Positions 1-10,202 of a DNA stretch of 64,000 nucleotides are shown here, one piece after another. Made by a program: the position numbers and the translations under genes. Each line of letters begins with the position of its first letter. Position 1 is the stretch's first letter. The notes below the pieces were generated by a model. It saw only the letters and a list, made by a program, of their open reading frames with translations, had not been told where the DNA came from and searched no databases. The DNA is from Bathymodiolus japonicus methanotrophic gill symbiont. Its GTDB lineage: Bacteria; Pseudomonadota; Gammaproteobacteria; Methylococcales; Methylomonadaceae. The DNA lies in assembly GCF_019721995.1 (NCBI RefSeq), contig NZ_BLYC01000002.1, positions 186,001-250,000 on the forward strand, in the 5' to 3' direction.

Positions 1-2
1 TG

Positions 3-1742
3 CCATCAAATGAAGGGCGCGGCTATGTGCTAAGGCGTATTATACGTCGTGCAATCCGGCATGGTTATCGGCTGGGGATTCGTGAAGTATTCTTTTATCA
101 ATTAGTCGCGCCTTTAGTTGATGAAATGGGTGAGGCTTATCCTGAATTGGCCGCTGCGCAGGGGCAGGTTGAGCGGGTGCTAAAAGTTGAAGAAGAGCGC
201 TTTGCAGAAACACTTGAGCAGGGCATGAAGATTCTGGAAGCCTGTGTCGAAAAAATGAGCGGCAAAGTCATACCCGGAGACGTGGTATTTCAACTTTATG
301 ATACCTATGGTTTTCCAGTCGACTTAACCGCTGATTATGCACGCGAAAATAACCTGACTGTGGATCATGCGGGCTTTGATATTGCAATGGGGGCGCAGCG
401 AGACAGGGCGCGAGCAGCTAAAAATTTTGGTGCAGATTATAACCAAACTATAAAACTGGATGCTGAAACCGAGTTTACTGGATATCAGAAGCTCAATGAT
501 CAGGCGCAAATTATAGGCCTATTCCAAAACAGCATAGCGGTCGATGTGCTTACAGAGGGCGCGAAAGGAGTTGTTGTGCTAGATAGCACGCCATTTTATG
601 CTGAGTCTGGAGGGCAGGTAGGAGACTTGGGGCGTATTGAGATTGATGGTGCTGTTTTTGAAGTGACAAATACGCAAAAGCAGGGTGATAGCTTATTCTT
701 ACACTACGGTAAAGTGCTTAGCGGCGAATTAAAAAACATGGTGACATGCACGGCAATGGTCGAGCCGGTAAGTCGGCAGTCTATTGCTCTGAATCATTCG
801 GCGACACACTTATTGCATGCGGCATTACGTCAGGTATTAGGTGATCATGTCACACAAAAAGGCTCATTAGTTAATGCCGAGCGGTTACGCTTTGATTTCT
901 CTCATTTCGAGCCTATGACTGCTGATGAAATAAAAATCATCGAGCGTATGGTGAACCAGCAGATTCGTCATAACGCAGAAGTAACTGCAGATATTATGTC
1001 TAAAGACGAAGCTATTAATGCGGGGGCGATGGCGTTGTTCGGTGAAAAATATGGCGATGAGGTACGGGTGTTAAAAATCGGCGATTTTTCAACCGAATTG
1101 TGTGGCGGTATACATGTGCAGCGCGCAGGTGATATCGGGCTGTTTAAAATTATCAGTGAAACAGGCGTTGCCTCGGGTGTTCGACGAGTAGAAGCCATTG
1201 CTGGCGAAGCGGCGATACAGTGGCTGGAATCCCGGGAAAAAACCATCAACGAGATTTCCTCTGTAGTGAAAGCGGCACCTGAAGCGGCTGCAGAAAAAGT
1301 ACAGCAATTGGTGGATAAAAGTAAGTTGCTGGAAAAAGAGCTGGAGCGTTTACAGGCTAAGTTGGCGAGTTCAGCTGGTGGTGAGCTGGCTAATCAGGCG
1401 GTTGATATTGATGGTATTCAGGTACTGGCAATTAAATTGGATGATGTTGAGCCAAAAGCCATGGTTGATGTGCTGGATCAGTTAAAAAATAAACTAGGCA
1501 GTGCTGCGATTGTTTTAGCTACGGTAAGCAAGGATAAAGTTAATTTAATTGCGGGAGTTACCAAAGAACAAACTAAGCGTCTCAAAGCGGGTGATCTAGT
1601 TAACTCTGTCGCCTCTCAGGTCGGTGGCAAGGGCGGTGGTCGTCCCGATATGGCAAGGGCAGGGGGTAGTGAGCCGGATAAACTGGACGTGGCATTAAAA
1701 CAAGTACCTGAGTGGGTACGTGAACAATTAGGTAGTAAGTAA
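3..1742 (+). CDS. alaS: Alanyl-tRNA synthetase, C-terminal part (5' end outside window)
   Basis: Charges tRNA-Ala with alanine and clears mischarged Ser/Gly. The reading frame is open from base 3, so the gene enters from outside the window; the visible part starts in the catalytic domain at the AlaRS signature SNEGRGYVLRR. The editing domain shows HSATHLLHA (near base 795) and the zinc-type CGGIHV motif (near 1100). The C-terminal domain ends with the glycine-rich GGKGGGRPDMARAGG. It stops directly against the lysC start (TAA then ATG), which suggests co-transcription. No defects are seen in the visible part. Confidence 0.98.
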   Translation, partial: PSNEGRGYVLRRIIRRAIRHGYRLGIREVFFYQLVAPLVDEMGEAYPELAAAQGQVERVLKVEEERFAETLEQGMKILEACVEKMSGKVIPGDVVFQLYDTYGFPVDLTADYARENNLTVDHAGFDIAMGAQRDRARAAKNFGADYNQTIKLDAETEFTGYQKLNDQAQIIGLFQNSIAVDVLTEGAKGVVVLDSTPFYAESGGQVGDLGRIEIDGAVFEVTNTQKQGDSLFLHYGKVLSGELKNMVTCTAMVEPVSRQSIALNHSATHLLHAALRQVLGDHVTQKGSLVNAERLRFDFSHFEPMTADEIKIIERMVNQQIRHNAEVTADIMSKDEAINAGAMALFGEKYGDEVRVLKIGDFSTELCGGIHVQRAGDIGLFKIISETGVASGVRRVEAIAGEAAIQWLESREKTINEISSVVKAAPEAAAEKVQQLVDKSKLLEKELERLQAKLASSAGGELANQAVDIDGIQVLAIKLDDVEPKAMVDVLDQLKNKLGSAAIVLATVSKDKVNLIAGVTKEQTKRLKAGDLVNSVASQVGGKGGGRPDMARAGGSEPDKLDVALKQVPEWVREQLGSK

Positions 1743-2978
1743 ATGGCGGTTTATGTATATAAATTTGGCGGCACGTCTGTTGGATCAGTAGAGCGTATTC
1801 AAGCAGTTGCAGAAAAAGTAAAGCTGGCTCACGATAAAGGCGATCAAATCGTGGTTGTTGTTTCGGCAATGAGTGGTGAGACCAATCGCTTAACTGATCT
1901 AGCTGGACAAATTCAACAACGCCCCGTTTCTCGCGAGATGGATGTGTTGTTGTCTACGGGTGAGCAGGTCACAATGGCATTATTGAGCATGGCACTGGAT
2001 CATTTAGGTTGTCCTGCCTGCTCATACACAGGTAGTCAGGTGCGTATAGAAACCGATAGCACACATACTAAAGCGCGCATTAAACGTATAGATGATGCAA
2101 AAATTCATGCTGATTTAAATGCTGGAAAGGTCGTTGTAGTAGCAGGCTTTCAAGGAGTGGATGAGCATGGCAATATCACTACATTGGGGCGTGGTGGTTC
2201 GGATACCACGGCTGTCGCATTGGCCGCAGCTTTAAAGGCAGATGAATGTCATATATACACTGATGTCGATGGTGTTTATACCACCGATCCACGGATCGAA
2301 CCTAAGGCACGGCGCTTAGATAAGATCACTTTTGAAGAGATGCTGGAAATGTCCAGCCTGGGTTCGAAAATACTGCAAATTAGATCGGTGGAATTTGCCG
2401 GTAAATACAATGTCGCATTACGCGTCTTATCATCATTTTCAGAAGGGCGTGGTACGCTCATTACTTATGAGGAATCAGCTGTGGAGCAAGCGTTAATTTC
2501 AGGTATCGCATTTAATAAAGATGAGGCAAAACTTACGATTACAGGTGTACCTGATATTCCCGGTGCGGCATCCAAGATACTGGGACCGATTGCCGATGCA
2601 AATATCGAAATCGATATGATTATCCAGAACGTCGCTGATGATGCGACCACGGATTTTACTTTTACTGTGCATAGAAACGACTTTGTAACAGCCAGAGACA
2701 TACTGACAAATACTTGTAAAGAACTGGCTGCGCGAGCAGTAACAACGGATGATAGTATTGTTAAAATATCCATTGTGGGTGTTGGAATGCGCTCGCATGC
2801 GGGGATAGCCAGTAAGATGTTTAAAGTATTGGCAGATGACGCGATCAATATCAAAATGATTGCTACCTCGGAAATAAAGATCTCGGTTGTAGTCGATGAA
2901 AAATACCTGGAACTTGCAGTAAGAGCATTGCATGCTGCATTTGAGTTAGATCAGGAGCCACAAGATACAACAAGTTAG
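1743..2978 (+). CDS. lysC: Aspartate kinase
   Basis: Phosphorylates aspartate, the first step towards lysine, threonine and methionine. The 411-aa product has the N-terminal kinase motif KFGGTSVGS (residues 7-15) and GRGGSDTTA in the nucleotide-binding region. Two C-terminal ACT regulatory repeats start near ITGVPDIPGAASKIL and ISIVGVGMRSHAGIA. Length and domain order match the single-function LysC/Ask of gammaproteobacteria that form alpha/beta products. It begins on the base after the alaS stop. hom and thrC of the same pathway lie at 50.7-53.1 kb. The ACT repeats imply feedback control by end products; which ones cannot be read from the sequence. Confidence 0.97.
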   Translation: MAVYVYKFGGTSVGSVERIQAVAEKVKLAHDKGDQIVVVVSAMSGETNRLTDLAGQIQQRPVSREMDVLLSTGEQVTMALLSMALDHLGCPACSYTGSQVRIETDSTHTKARIKRIDDAKIHADLNAGKVVVVAGFQGVDEHGNITTLGRGGSDTTAVALAAALKADECHIYTDVDGVYTTDPRIEPKARRLDKITFEEMLEMSSLGSKILQIRSVEFAGKYNVALRVLSSFSEGRGTLITYEESAVEQALISGIAFNKDEAKLTITGVPDIPGAASKILGPIADANIEIDMIIQNVADDATTDFTFTVHRNDFVTARDILTNTCKELAARAVTTDDSIVKISIVGVGMRSHAGIASKMFKVLADDAINIKMIATSEIKISVVVDEKYLELAVRALHAAFELDQEPQDTTS

Positions 2979-3168
2979 TCTCAAGTAACGAGAGTTATGC
3001 AGTAAACAGCTTGTTGGATGCAATGACTCACGTAGCGAATAATAAATAGCAATAGATGATAAAAAAATTAAAACAGGTATTTATTTATTTTAAATCACTG
3101 TTATAATAATCAGCTAAGTCCAGTTATGTCGAGTGGCGGGGCTTTTATTATAAACAGGGAGACGAGAG

Positions 3169-3417
3169 ATGCTTATATTAACGCGTCGTGTAGGAGAGAC
3201 TTTAATGATTGGAGACGATGTTACTGTCACTGTCCTTGGAGTCAAAGGCAATCAAGTTCGTATCGGGATTAATGCGCCGAAAGATATTTCGGTACACAGA
3301 GAAGAAATATACGAAAGAATTAAAAATGAACAATCAGGTGGAGCACCAACTTCTGTGCCTGATACTAGCTCTGATGATGGCTCTGGATCTGCGGGTCTTA
3401 TGGGGTCAGACGATTAA
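3169..3417 (+). CDS. csrA: Carbon storage regulator CsrA
   Basis: Small RNA-binding protein that represses or stabilises mRNAs at GGA sites. The N-terminal 55 residues are canonical ([18 protein letters not shown], then [20 protein letters not shown] and REEIYERI, including the RNA-contacting VHREE segment). The protein is 82 aa, longer than the usual 61, because of a Ser/Gly/Asp-rich tail of unknown role. A strong purine-rich site (CAGGGAGACGAGAG) precedes the ATG. Position after alaS-lysC and before tRNA-Ser is the typical gammaproteobacterial context. Confidence 0.96.
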   Translation: MLILTRRVGETLMIGDDVTVTVLGVKGNQVRIGINAPKDISVHREEIYERIKNEQSGGAPTSVPDTSSDDGSGSAGLMGSDD

Positions 3418-3525
3418 TACAGCATAGATTAATGGATGAAATATTAGTGTTAAGTCAACAATATAAACACACATTCGCCTATTATTAAAGAGAAATATCT
3501 TCTGTATTAAATAAGGTTTAGAACT

Positions 3526-3617
3526 GGAGAGGTGGCCGAGAGGCCGAAGGCGCTCCCCTGCTAAGGGAGTATGGGCTTTATCTCCCATCGAGGGTTCGAA
3601 TCCCTCCCTCTTCGCCA
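3526..3617 (+). tRNA. tRNA-Ser (anticodon GCT)
   Basis: Class II tRNA with a long variable arm. The acceptor GGAGAGG pairs with CCTCTTC, the T loop is GGTTCGAATCC, and CCA is encoded. The anticodon loop CTGCTAA gives GCU, reading AGC/AGU codons. It lies just after csrA. Confidence 0.95.
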
Positions 3618-3698
3618 TACACTGGGGTCGATAAAATTGAGTGATAAAATTTATTGACAAGGAAAGAAATTAAAAGGATAATTGAATAGATAAATAAG

Positions 3699-3775
3699 GC
3701 GCCCGTAGCTCAGCTGGATAGAGTACTCGGCTACGAACCGAGCGGTCGGGAGTTCGAATCTCTCCGGGCGCGCCA
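3699..3775 (+). tRNA. tRNA-Arg (anticodon ACG)
   Basis: Standard cloverleaf: acceptor GCGCCCG pairs with CGGGCGC; anticodon stem CTCGG/CCGAG encloses CTACGAA, so the anticodon is ACG; T loop GTTCGAATC; encoded CCA. Confidence 0.96.
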
Positions 3776-3793
3776 TTTATCAAAAAAGTTTAA

Positions 3794-3869
3794 TCCCCTG
3801 TAGCTCAGTTGGTAGAGCGGGTGACTGTTAATCACTAGGTCGGCGGTTCGAGCCCGTCCGGGGGAGCCA
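3794..3869 (+). tRNA. tRNA-Asn (anticodon GTT)
   Basis: Cloverleaf with acceptor TCCCCTG pairing CGGGGGA, anticodon loop CTGTTAA (GUU), T loop GTTCGAGCC and encoded CCA. Third in a tRNA cluster. Confidence 0.96.
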
Positions 3870-3881
3870 TATATACTAAAG

Positions 3882-3909
3882 CCTTACATGCGAATGTAGG
3901 GATTTTTTT
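3882..3909 (+). terminator. Probable rho-independent terminator after tRNA cluster
   Basis: Near-perfect hairpin CCTTACAT-GCGA-ATGTAGG followed by a run of seven T, right after tRNA-Asn. Confidence 0.75.
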
Positions 3910-4084
3910 ATGCCTGTGGGGCACTCATGGGGTCACTTCAGGATAACAACTCCCAATAAACTACAATACTTAGTCAGCCCTGGAAAAGTTGATTATTTTT
4001 GATTGCCTGAGATTGAAAATATACTAACCCCCATAATTAGTTGTTTAATAGTTGATATTTTCGTACCAAGCCTTATTCCTACTA

Positions 4085-4570
4085 AAAAGTAAGCACAAAA
4101 AGAACAAAATGGCCTCCCTTATCCATTTTGCCATATTCCAGGCACAAGGCTGCCATCAGTAGGTTAATACTGTCGCCAACGGTGCCTTTGAGAAAGATTT
4201 CGGGTTAACCTGAAACCTTTTTTTAAGTGACTGATGATAGGTTCTATCGCCACTTGTCTTCGGCAACGCTTTCACTTTTTATCACGTTGATAGCGATTGT
4301 CCCGTTTGAGGGATGTACCGGGAAGAATGATCTCGATCTCTCCAAATTTTTTCTTGCCACGATAACCTCTGTCACACACCGCCGGTTTGACGGTCGTACC
4401 ACGGCTGATCTCAATATGGGTCAGTACTTCGGGTAAGGTATGGTTGTCATGGATATAACTCTCGTGACTGACGGCGCCCACGATAATATTGGTTTTTGCG
4501 GTGCTGACTATGGAGACTTTATTGCCATATTCATATTGTTTGTGGTCTTTGCCTTTCCCTATTGAACAAC
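4085..4570 (-). pseudogene. IS5-like transposase remnant
   Basis: On the minus strand an IS5-type C-terminal half is readable: KDHKQYEYGNKVSIV, GAVSHESYIHDNHTL, VCDRGYRGKKKFGE, then after an in-frame stop CRRQVAIEPIISHLKK, the conserved region around the last catalytic Glu. Stops and frameshifts break it and no N-terminal part is present, so it is a dead fragment. Element ends were not found. Confidence 0.7.
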
Positions 4571-5050
4571 GGATTCATACTGAACGGGCACCCCATACGC
4601 CTAAACTTATTTTAGATTTAAAAAACCAGCATAAAAACCGAAGTTATACACAACAGCGAGAAACAGGAAATGAAGACAAGCTAATTGAAGATGGGGCGGT
4701 GAAATAATGAAAGTCCCCCTGTTTAACTCAACACAAGCGCATACACATAAATCAAGTAGTGTTGACAGCGTATTTTCGCAACAACAAAGGGCATGGAAGA
4801 CGTGATATGCCATCATTACTTGCAATACGGTTTTTAAGAATATAAAACCAAGCCTTCCTAACTCCCACGGTCTCCGTGGGAATTCATACGGGAATGCTCT
4901 GCGTATCGTGACTGACTCAGAGTATCACTGTCATTAAGTTAAGCAAGTTGATGTAGGATGCGCTTCCTATCGTCAGCACATCCTACTTATTTAATGGCAG
5001 TGGTGCAGAATATGGGAACGAGAACATAAAACACTGAGGCATGCAAGGAT
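4571..5050. other. Gene-poor stretch
   Basis: No convincing gene on either strand. It holds a short hairpin (ACTCCCACGG-TCT-CCGTGGGA near 4862) and the palindrome at 4953-4986 described separately. Confidence 0.5.
4953..4986. repeat. 34-bp REP-like imperfect palindrome, copy 1
   Basis: Begins GTAGGATG and ends CATCCTAC, with CTTCCTATCGTCAG between. A near-identical copy lies at 45657-45690. Repeated intergenic palindromes of this size behave like REP sequences. Confidence 0.6.
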
Positions 5051-5184
5051 ATGAGCCTACAATCCCTAGATAAAAAACTCCGTAAACAACTGGAAACAAC
5101 CATTATAAAAGCACGTAATGTGGCAGAAACCGCTGCGCGTATTGCTTTAAAGCGATTATATGTGGGTGATAATAAACCTGTAAA
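5051..5184 (+). pseudogene. N-terminal fragment, possibly of a DNA methyltransferase
   Basis: An ATG-started frame gives MSLQSLDKKLRKQLETTI and then ARNVAETAARIALKRLYVG before it runs into an IS-A end at 5185. The opening resembles, from memory, the start of large SAM-dependent DNA methyltransferases of restriction systems (LDKKLR...ARDIAE...AA). Only about 45 residues remain and no catalytic motif is visible, so the family is tentative. No continuation is seen beyond the IS debris. Confidence 0.4.
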
Positions 5185-5880
5185 ACTCGATGTTCAAGTT
5201 TTTCCATCCCACTGCCATCAAACTCTTACCTTCACCCAGCAGAACAATACTTTAATGATGCTGTTGGCCCTAAGCGCCCTAAATCTCTGCCAATCATATG
5301 TTTTCCTGATGCATCAGTTGAAACACATCCTTTATTAATTCACCTAACTCTTTCAGCTTATCACCAGGATCTGGAAACTCTAGCAATGACGTGATGAACT
5401 CAAGCAGTACATCCATTTGAGACTTGCGCTCGCTGTCAGCCCCGGACGGGCTGATAGTCTCCAGAAGGCGCAGGGAAATTTGCCAATCCGAAGTGCGCGA
5501 TAGCGCGCGAGGGAGGCTAAAATTTTATCCCGAATAGCCGTAGAGCCATTTGAGGTAGCCATGACTGAGCTGCTTTGTGCTCAGTCTGTGGCGGACGCAG
5601 GGCGGCTGGAGCATCTCCTATTCGCTGCGTAGGTGAACGAATTACGGCGACAGGAGTCCCGGAATTTCGTGAGGTAGCATGGCGCGCCTGTCTTTTTTTG
5701 CTATACCGCTCTTTTTCAACCGTTTATCTTCTTTATCCCACTGCTTTAAGGCTGGATCCGGCATATAAAAGAAAAAACCGACAGGCACTGTAATGGATGA
5801 GGTAACTAGCAGCAATAATACTATCGTTTGTCCATTAACATACCCGCCGGAGCCTTTGTGTTTCTGCTTGTAAACCTTAT
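5185..5880 (-). mobile_element. IS-A fragment (IS4-like), minus orientation, carrying element C1
   Basis: Starts with the IS-A terminal repeat ACTCGATGTTCAAGTTTT and continues with the 3' end of its transposase read backwards. Element C1 (5431-5690) sits inside, and on its far side the IS-A sequence resumes several hundred bases further on, so the middle of the transposase is deleted. The fragment ends head-to-head against a second IS-A copy at 5881. Confidence 0.85.
5431..5690 (+). repeat. Element C1 (260 bp)
   Basis: Starts CGCTGTCAGCCCC and ends GGCGCGCCTG. Left flank CGCT (C at -4). Its two flanks are non-contiguous in intact IS-A, consistent with recombination between two C elements inside one IS-A. 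The inferred second target, CCGA before TCTTTTT, also has C at -4. Confidence 0.9.
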
Positions 5881-7043
5881 ACTCGATGTTCAAGTTTTTG
5901 ATATTGAGAAGGTAAAATCAGGTATTCTGAGGTTGTTGTAATTTTATCGGTGTAAGCCCATGTTAATGAATGCCCCAGCCACCTTTATCCAAAGCTATAT
6001 TGACGATTTAAATGATGCGCTCAATCAGCTAAAACCCGGAGCGGCTTTGACACGGATTCAAGCCGCTTGGTTGGGCGCTTGTTTAACGTGCATACTGCTA
6101 ATGAACTCTGTTTGCTGGGCTAAGTTTGAGCGAGCAAGCCTTGGAGATTGCAAAGTAGCCGCATTATCCTAGCAAGTATACCCTGGGACTGGTTGCTACG
6201 GGTGAGTGTGGTCTTAATTTTAAAACGTTATGGCATTACTGAAGGTGTGTTGGCCTTTGATGAATCAGACCGAGCACGATCTAAGTCTACAAAACGTATT
6301 TATAAGGTTTACAAGCAGAAACACAAAGGCTCCGGCGGGTATGTTAATGGACAAACGATAGTATTATTGCTGCTAGTTACCTCATCCATTACAGTGCCTG
6401 TCGGTTTTTTCTTTTATATGCCGGATCCAGCCTTAAAGCAGTGGGATAAAGAAGATAAACGGTTGAAAAAGAGCGGTATAGCAAAAAAAGATCGGCCTAT
6501 TAAGCCTGAACGTGACAGTGCCTACCCAACCAAAACAAAGATTGCATTAGGCTTATTAAAAGAGTTTAAAGTTGCGCATAGCCTGATTAAAATTAAAGGC
6601 GTACTGGCTGATGCGCTGTATGGTGAAAAAGCCTTTATGGACGAAGCCGCTAAAGAATCTGGAGGCTCGCAGGTGATTAGCCAATTACGTAAAAACCAAA
6701 ATATTGAATATAGAGGTAGAATAAGGTCAGTCGAGAGCTACTTTAATTCGATTAACAAAGGCATTGATCAGACTGCGTATACCGTAGGAAGCTTACAGCG
6801 CAAGTCTCAAATGGATGTACTGCTTGAGTTCATCACGTCATTGCTAGAGTTTCCAGATCCTGGTGATAAGCTGAAAGAGTTAGGTGAATTAATAAAGGAT
6901 GTGTTTCAACTGATGCCATCAGGAAAACATATGATTGGCAGAGATTTAGGGCGCTTAGGGCCAACAGCATCATTAAAGTATTGTTCTGCTGGGTGAAGGT
7001 AAGAGTTTGATGGCAATGGGATGGAAAAACTTGAACATCGAGT
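5881..7043 (+). mobile_element. IS-A copy with internally deleted transposase
   Basis: Bounded by ACTCGATGTTCAAG and CTTGAACATCGAGT. The transposase starts at the ATG at 5960 (MLMNAPATFIQSYIDDLNDA) but lacks 14 bp near 6170, breaking the frame, and about 400 bp near 6772 that included the Y-R-E-K catalytic segment. The remaining frame 6148-6996 encodes the middle and end of the protein. The same 14-bp deletion occurs in the copy ending at 23044, so the two are related. This copy is not functional. Confidence 0.88.
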
Positions 7044-7660
7044 ACCAGCAAGTCAAACAGAAAAATGACGATTTCAAGCGAGAACTTGAACCTGCCTATG
7101 CACGCATCCGAGACTTGAAACAGCGTCTATTTGGCAAAAAAACTGAAAAGGGCGTTACCAAGAGAGATAGCTCTGGAAAATATTATCATACAGAGCCCCC
7201 CCCCGGCCTCGCATGGATGGACGCAGCGTCCTGATTTGCCGATTATTGAAGATATTGCTGCTGAAGATGCAGAAGACGCGTTGTGCTCAGTTTGTACAAA
7301 CCCTACAAGCTTCTGTCACAGACAGAGGATTCAAGTATTGTTGAAATCAAGGTTAAAAGCTATATCCGTTGTGTTAAACGAAAGATGTATGTTCAGGGCT
7401 GTCAATGTGAAGGAGTCACTGGATTGTTAACGGCTCCTCCTGCGCCACGCCTTATCCCCAAAAGCGGTATTGGCATCTCGATATGGAGAGATGCACCGAG
7501 CTTGGAAGTGCTTTTTTATGTGCTCAATTTGAGATCAAACAGCAAGGAAGAGACGATCATGCAAGATATATAAAATCATGGTTACAAGCCCTTAAAAATG
7601 ATAAGAAGTTTATCTTCAAGGCATCCGCGCAGGCGCAAAAGGCTCTATAGATTACCTTAA
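7044..7660 (+). pseudogene. IS66-family transposase (TnpC-like) remnant
   Basis: Three overlapping frames together show the IS66 order: a coiled leader (KQKNDDFKRELEPAYARI then LKQRLFGKKTEK), a zinc-ribbon start CSVC, the segment EDSSIVEIKVKSYIRCVKRK, and the conserved TAPPAPRLIPKSGIG. Frameshifts, including one at a run of eight C near 7197, break it, and the catalytic domain is missing. It begins right at the IS-A end, so the IS-A pair was inserted in or next to it. Confidence 0.72.
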
Positions 7661-7697
7661 TGATAAAGCAGGGGTTTAAACCCTGCTTTATGCTATT

Positions 7698-8974
7698 TTA
7701 ATATTCGGATATTGGATTAAAAAATCCTTCATAAATATAGCTACTACGAATGGTTTCACAATCTTGATGGCTGACTCCTGCTCGATGTAAGCAGGAGTCC
7801 CACTCAGACCTTATGATGTTTATCATATCGTCTATGATAAAATTCGCTTTCTCCTCATTGAGGAGAAAGCGAGCATGACCGCTCAAAAGATTTTCTTTAT
7901 TCGCCATACGGCCATGCAAACCGCAAGCCATTGCTAAATCCCTATTTTCCAGTGCAATAGTGGGAGTGGGTGTTAAATCATAGGCTGGACTTAAACGCCA
8001 ATGGGTATTTTTAGCAAGAATGGCATGATTGCGTGGGTGATCATCAAGATTTGAGACAAGTGCGTTAAAGCACATGCGCCCATAAAGCTCTGTTAAGTCC
8101 TGTTCTGGGTGATTACTTGTGCGGCGAATTTCATCGGCAAGTAACAGATATGACCAATCGTTTTTAGCCGCAGGGCTTTCTTCCGAGCGAAGCAATGTTA
8201 ACGCACTCACCATACGGTGACGGCGATAACCTTCATCGGTATGGTCACGGTCAAAGCGCCGTACAAGTAGTACGTCTTTGCCGCCAACATCAACAATTTT
8301 TCTATCTGCAACATTAAGATCACAATGTTTGGCTAGCTTTAAAAAAGCATGTTCAACACGTGGATGATTCCAACGATCCTGAGGGCTGGAAAATTTAGCT
8401 ATCCAAAGGCTGTTGTCATCCTCCACAACAGCTTTTGGGCGAGCACCACCCATTGATGTTCCTTCCAACAGCAATTCTTGAACTTGCTGAGCGTCACCTT
8501 GGTTTTCAATGTCGTCTGTTTGATTATTTAAAATGGCTTCCGCTGTAGCTTGAAGCTTTCCCAGATCAAGGGTGCAATTGAAGGTGCGGCGTGGCGCAGG
8601 AGGTTCAGCATTTAGCCCAAAGCCTAACGCACCTGCTCTGTCATCTGCACCTTGCATGAGAAAATTAAACTCTTCCAATCCTGTTTGCCCAGCATTACGC
8701 TCAATTACGCGCCGCCCCCAATAGTAGGCATAGCATCCCGAATGGCACCGAAAAAACCACTCATGCGAGCGGTTTCATATTTAGTGCTACTGAGCTTTAG
8801 TTCCGTTGGATCAAGCTCTACAGCGTTGGCTCTGGTTAAGTAGCTTTTACCATAGACCAGCTCGCCAACTGGCTCACCATCACGGGTGCGTGAAATGCGA
8901 AAACGTGCCGCAGTGACAAACTCTGTTTCATTAGGTAAGACGATATACACAAAACATTCACGCTCAGAAGTCAT
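7698..8974 (-). pseudogene. hipA: HipA-type serine/threonine kinase toxin, frameshifted
   Basis: HipA kinases phosphorylate a cellular target and are neutralised by the DNA-binding partner HipB. The minus-strand N-terminal part (start at 8974, MTSERECFVYIVLP, YGKSYLTRANAVELDP) reads to about 8724. A single missing base there turns the expected DYWGRRVIERN into a frame ending TIGGGA. The rest reads well in the other frame: SMGGARPKAVV (P-loop-like), LLVRRFDRD, FNALVSNLDDHPRNHAIL (catalytic HDxxxN region) and WRLSPAYDLTPTP (metal-binding DFG equivalent). The hipB frame overlaps its start by 11 bases, the usual coupled hipBA layout. Full kinase length is present, so only the one-base loss disables it. 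Confidence 0.9.
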
Positions 8975-9568
8975 TATCTAATGCCTTTTTCCGTTTCCCT
9001 GCGGTTTTTGGTGCGCGGGACTTTCGCTGTCAGCCCCGGACGGGCTGATAGTCTCCAGAAGGCGCAGGGAAATTTGCCAATCCGAAGTGCGCGATAGCGC
9101 GCGAGGGAGGCTAAAATTTTATCCCGAATAGCCGTAGAGCCATTTGTGGTAGCCATGACTGAGCTGCTTTGTGCTCAGTCTGTGGCGGACGCAGGGCGGC
9201 TGGAGCATCTCCTATTCGCTGCGTAGGTGAACGAATTACGGCGACAGGAGTCCCGGAATTTCGTGAGGTAGCATGGCGCGCCTGTCTAATATTTGGCCTT
9301 CATCATCATGATCTGGATCGGCGATAAGGTTCATATCGTCTAATAACCCCAAAACCCATAAAGCCCCCATATAGGTGGCGATAGCAGTGGAGGGTTTGCC
9401 CTTTTCAATATCTGACATGACATAGCGCGAAACACCAATGCGCCCTGCCATATCTTCTAATCGCAACTTGCGGCGCAATCTTGCGGTACGGATATTTTTC
9501 CCTAACTGGATTAGCGCCAGTTCTACGGCAGCGGGAGGGGCTTTCGCTATTTTGTTTGTGCGTGACAT
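8964..9568 (-). pseudogene. hipB: HipB-type antitoxin, split by element C2
   Basis: Helix-turn-helix antitoxin and autorepressor of hipBA. The N-terminal part (9568 to 9285) includes LGKNIRTARLRRKLRLEDMA and GRIGVSRYVMSDIEKG, a clear XRE-type HTH. Element C2 (9025-9284) then interrupts it. Removing exactly the 260 bp joins EGQIL to ESPRAPKTAGKRKKALDNDF and a stop, the typical basic HipB tail, giving 114 residues in frame. As it stands, translation runs about 15 codons into C2 and stops. C2 is antisense to hipB, so splicing from the hipB mRNA could not repair it. Confidence 0.88.
9025..9284 (+). repeat. Element C2 (260 bp) inside hipB
   Basis: Begins CGCTGTCAGCCCC, ends GGCGCGCCTG; left flank CTTT, C at -4; no target duplication. 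Oriented + while the host gene is on the minus strand. Internal hairpins include CAGCCC-CGGAC-GGGCTG and GACTGAGC-TGCTTTGT-GCTCAGTC. Confidence 0.93.
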
Positions 9569-9606
9569 GATTTTCAGGTTTCTTTTAATCCACTTATATA
9601 GGTTAA

Positions 9607-9808
9607 CTGAAGTTTCCCAATTATTGAGTAGCTGAAATACACAATGCTGGTGTGTCGAGGTTTATTTTAGGTGGTTTTGCCATGTTTATAGCAAACCCCT
9701 ACTTAATTCCCCTTAGGCAATAGCATTTGAAACGAATGAAAAGACTATTTTTCATATAGTTGTAGCATAGTTTCAATTTTACCATAAATAATTATTGGGA
9801 AACTTCAG
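9607..9808 (+). repeat. MITE E, copy 1
   Basis: About 204-bp element with termini CTGAAGTTTCCCAAT and ATTGGGAAACTTCAG, flanked by an 8-bp direct duplication TAGGTTAA. Non-coding. Confidence 0.93.
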
Positions 9809-9980
9809 TAGGTTAAATGTTCTATATTTTCAACGTATCATTGACTTATGGGTGAAGTCAATTATAAAATATGAAAAATGTTGGCTTAAAGCCACATTTG
9901 TTATCTATATGTTGGCTATTATAAACACACACGCCAGTTTATGGATTGGTTAAGGTATGAAATAATAGTGTACTTAATAA

Positions 9981-10184
9981 CTGAAGTTTCCCAATTATTG
10001 AGTAGCTGAAATACACAATGCTGGTGTATCGAGGTTTATTTTAGGTGGTTTTGCCATGTTTATAGCAAACCCCTACTTAATTCCCCTTAGGCAATAGCAT
10101 TTGAAACGAATGAAAAGACTATTTTTTTCATATAGTTGTAGCATAGTTTCAATTTTACCATAAATAATTATTGGGAAACTTCAG
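9981..10184 (+). repeat. MITE E, copy 2
   Basis: Same termini as copy 1, with 8-bp duplication CTTAATAA. Lies about 170 bp from copy 1, upstream of prfC. Confidence 0.93.
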
Positions 10185-10202
10185 CTTAATAAAACTTCTG
10201 AC

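Noticed and set aside
968-2933. Long minus-strand frames opposite alaS and lysC
   Set aside because: Shadows of the conserved genes in other frames, with no recognisable motifs.
5575-5793. Open frame across C1 beginning MCSVCGGRRAAGAS, repeated at 57730
   Set aside because: It is just one translation of element C continuing into IS-A; the CxxC look is coincidental.
7698-9568. hipBA as an active toxin-antitoxin system
   Set aside because: hipA has a one-base deletion and hipB is cut by C2.
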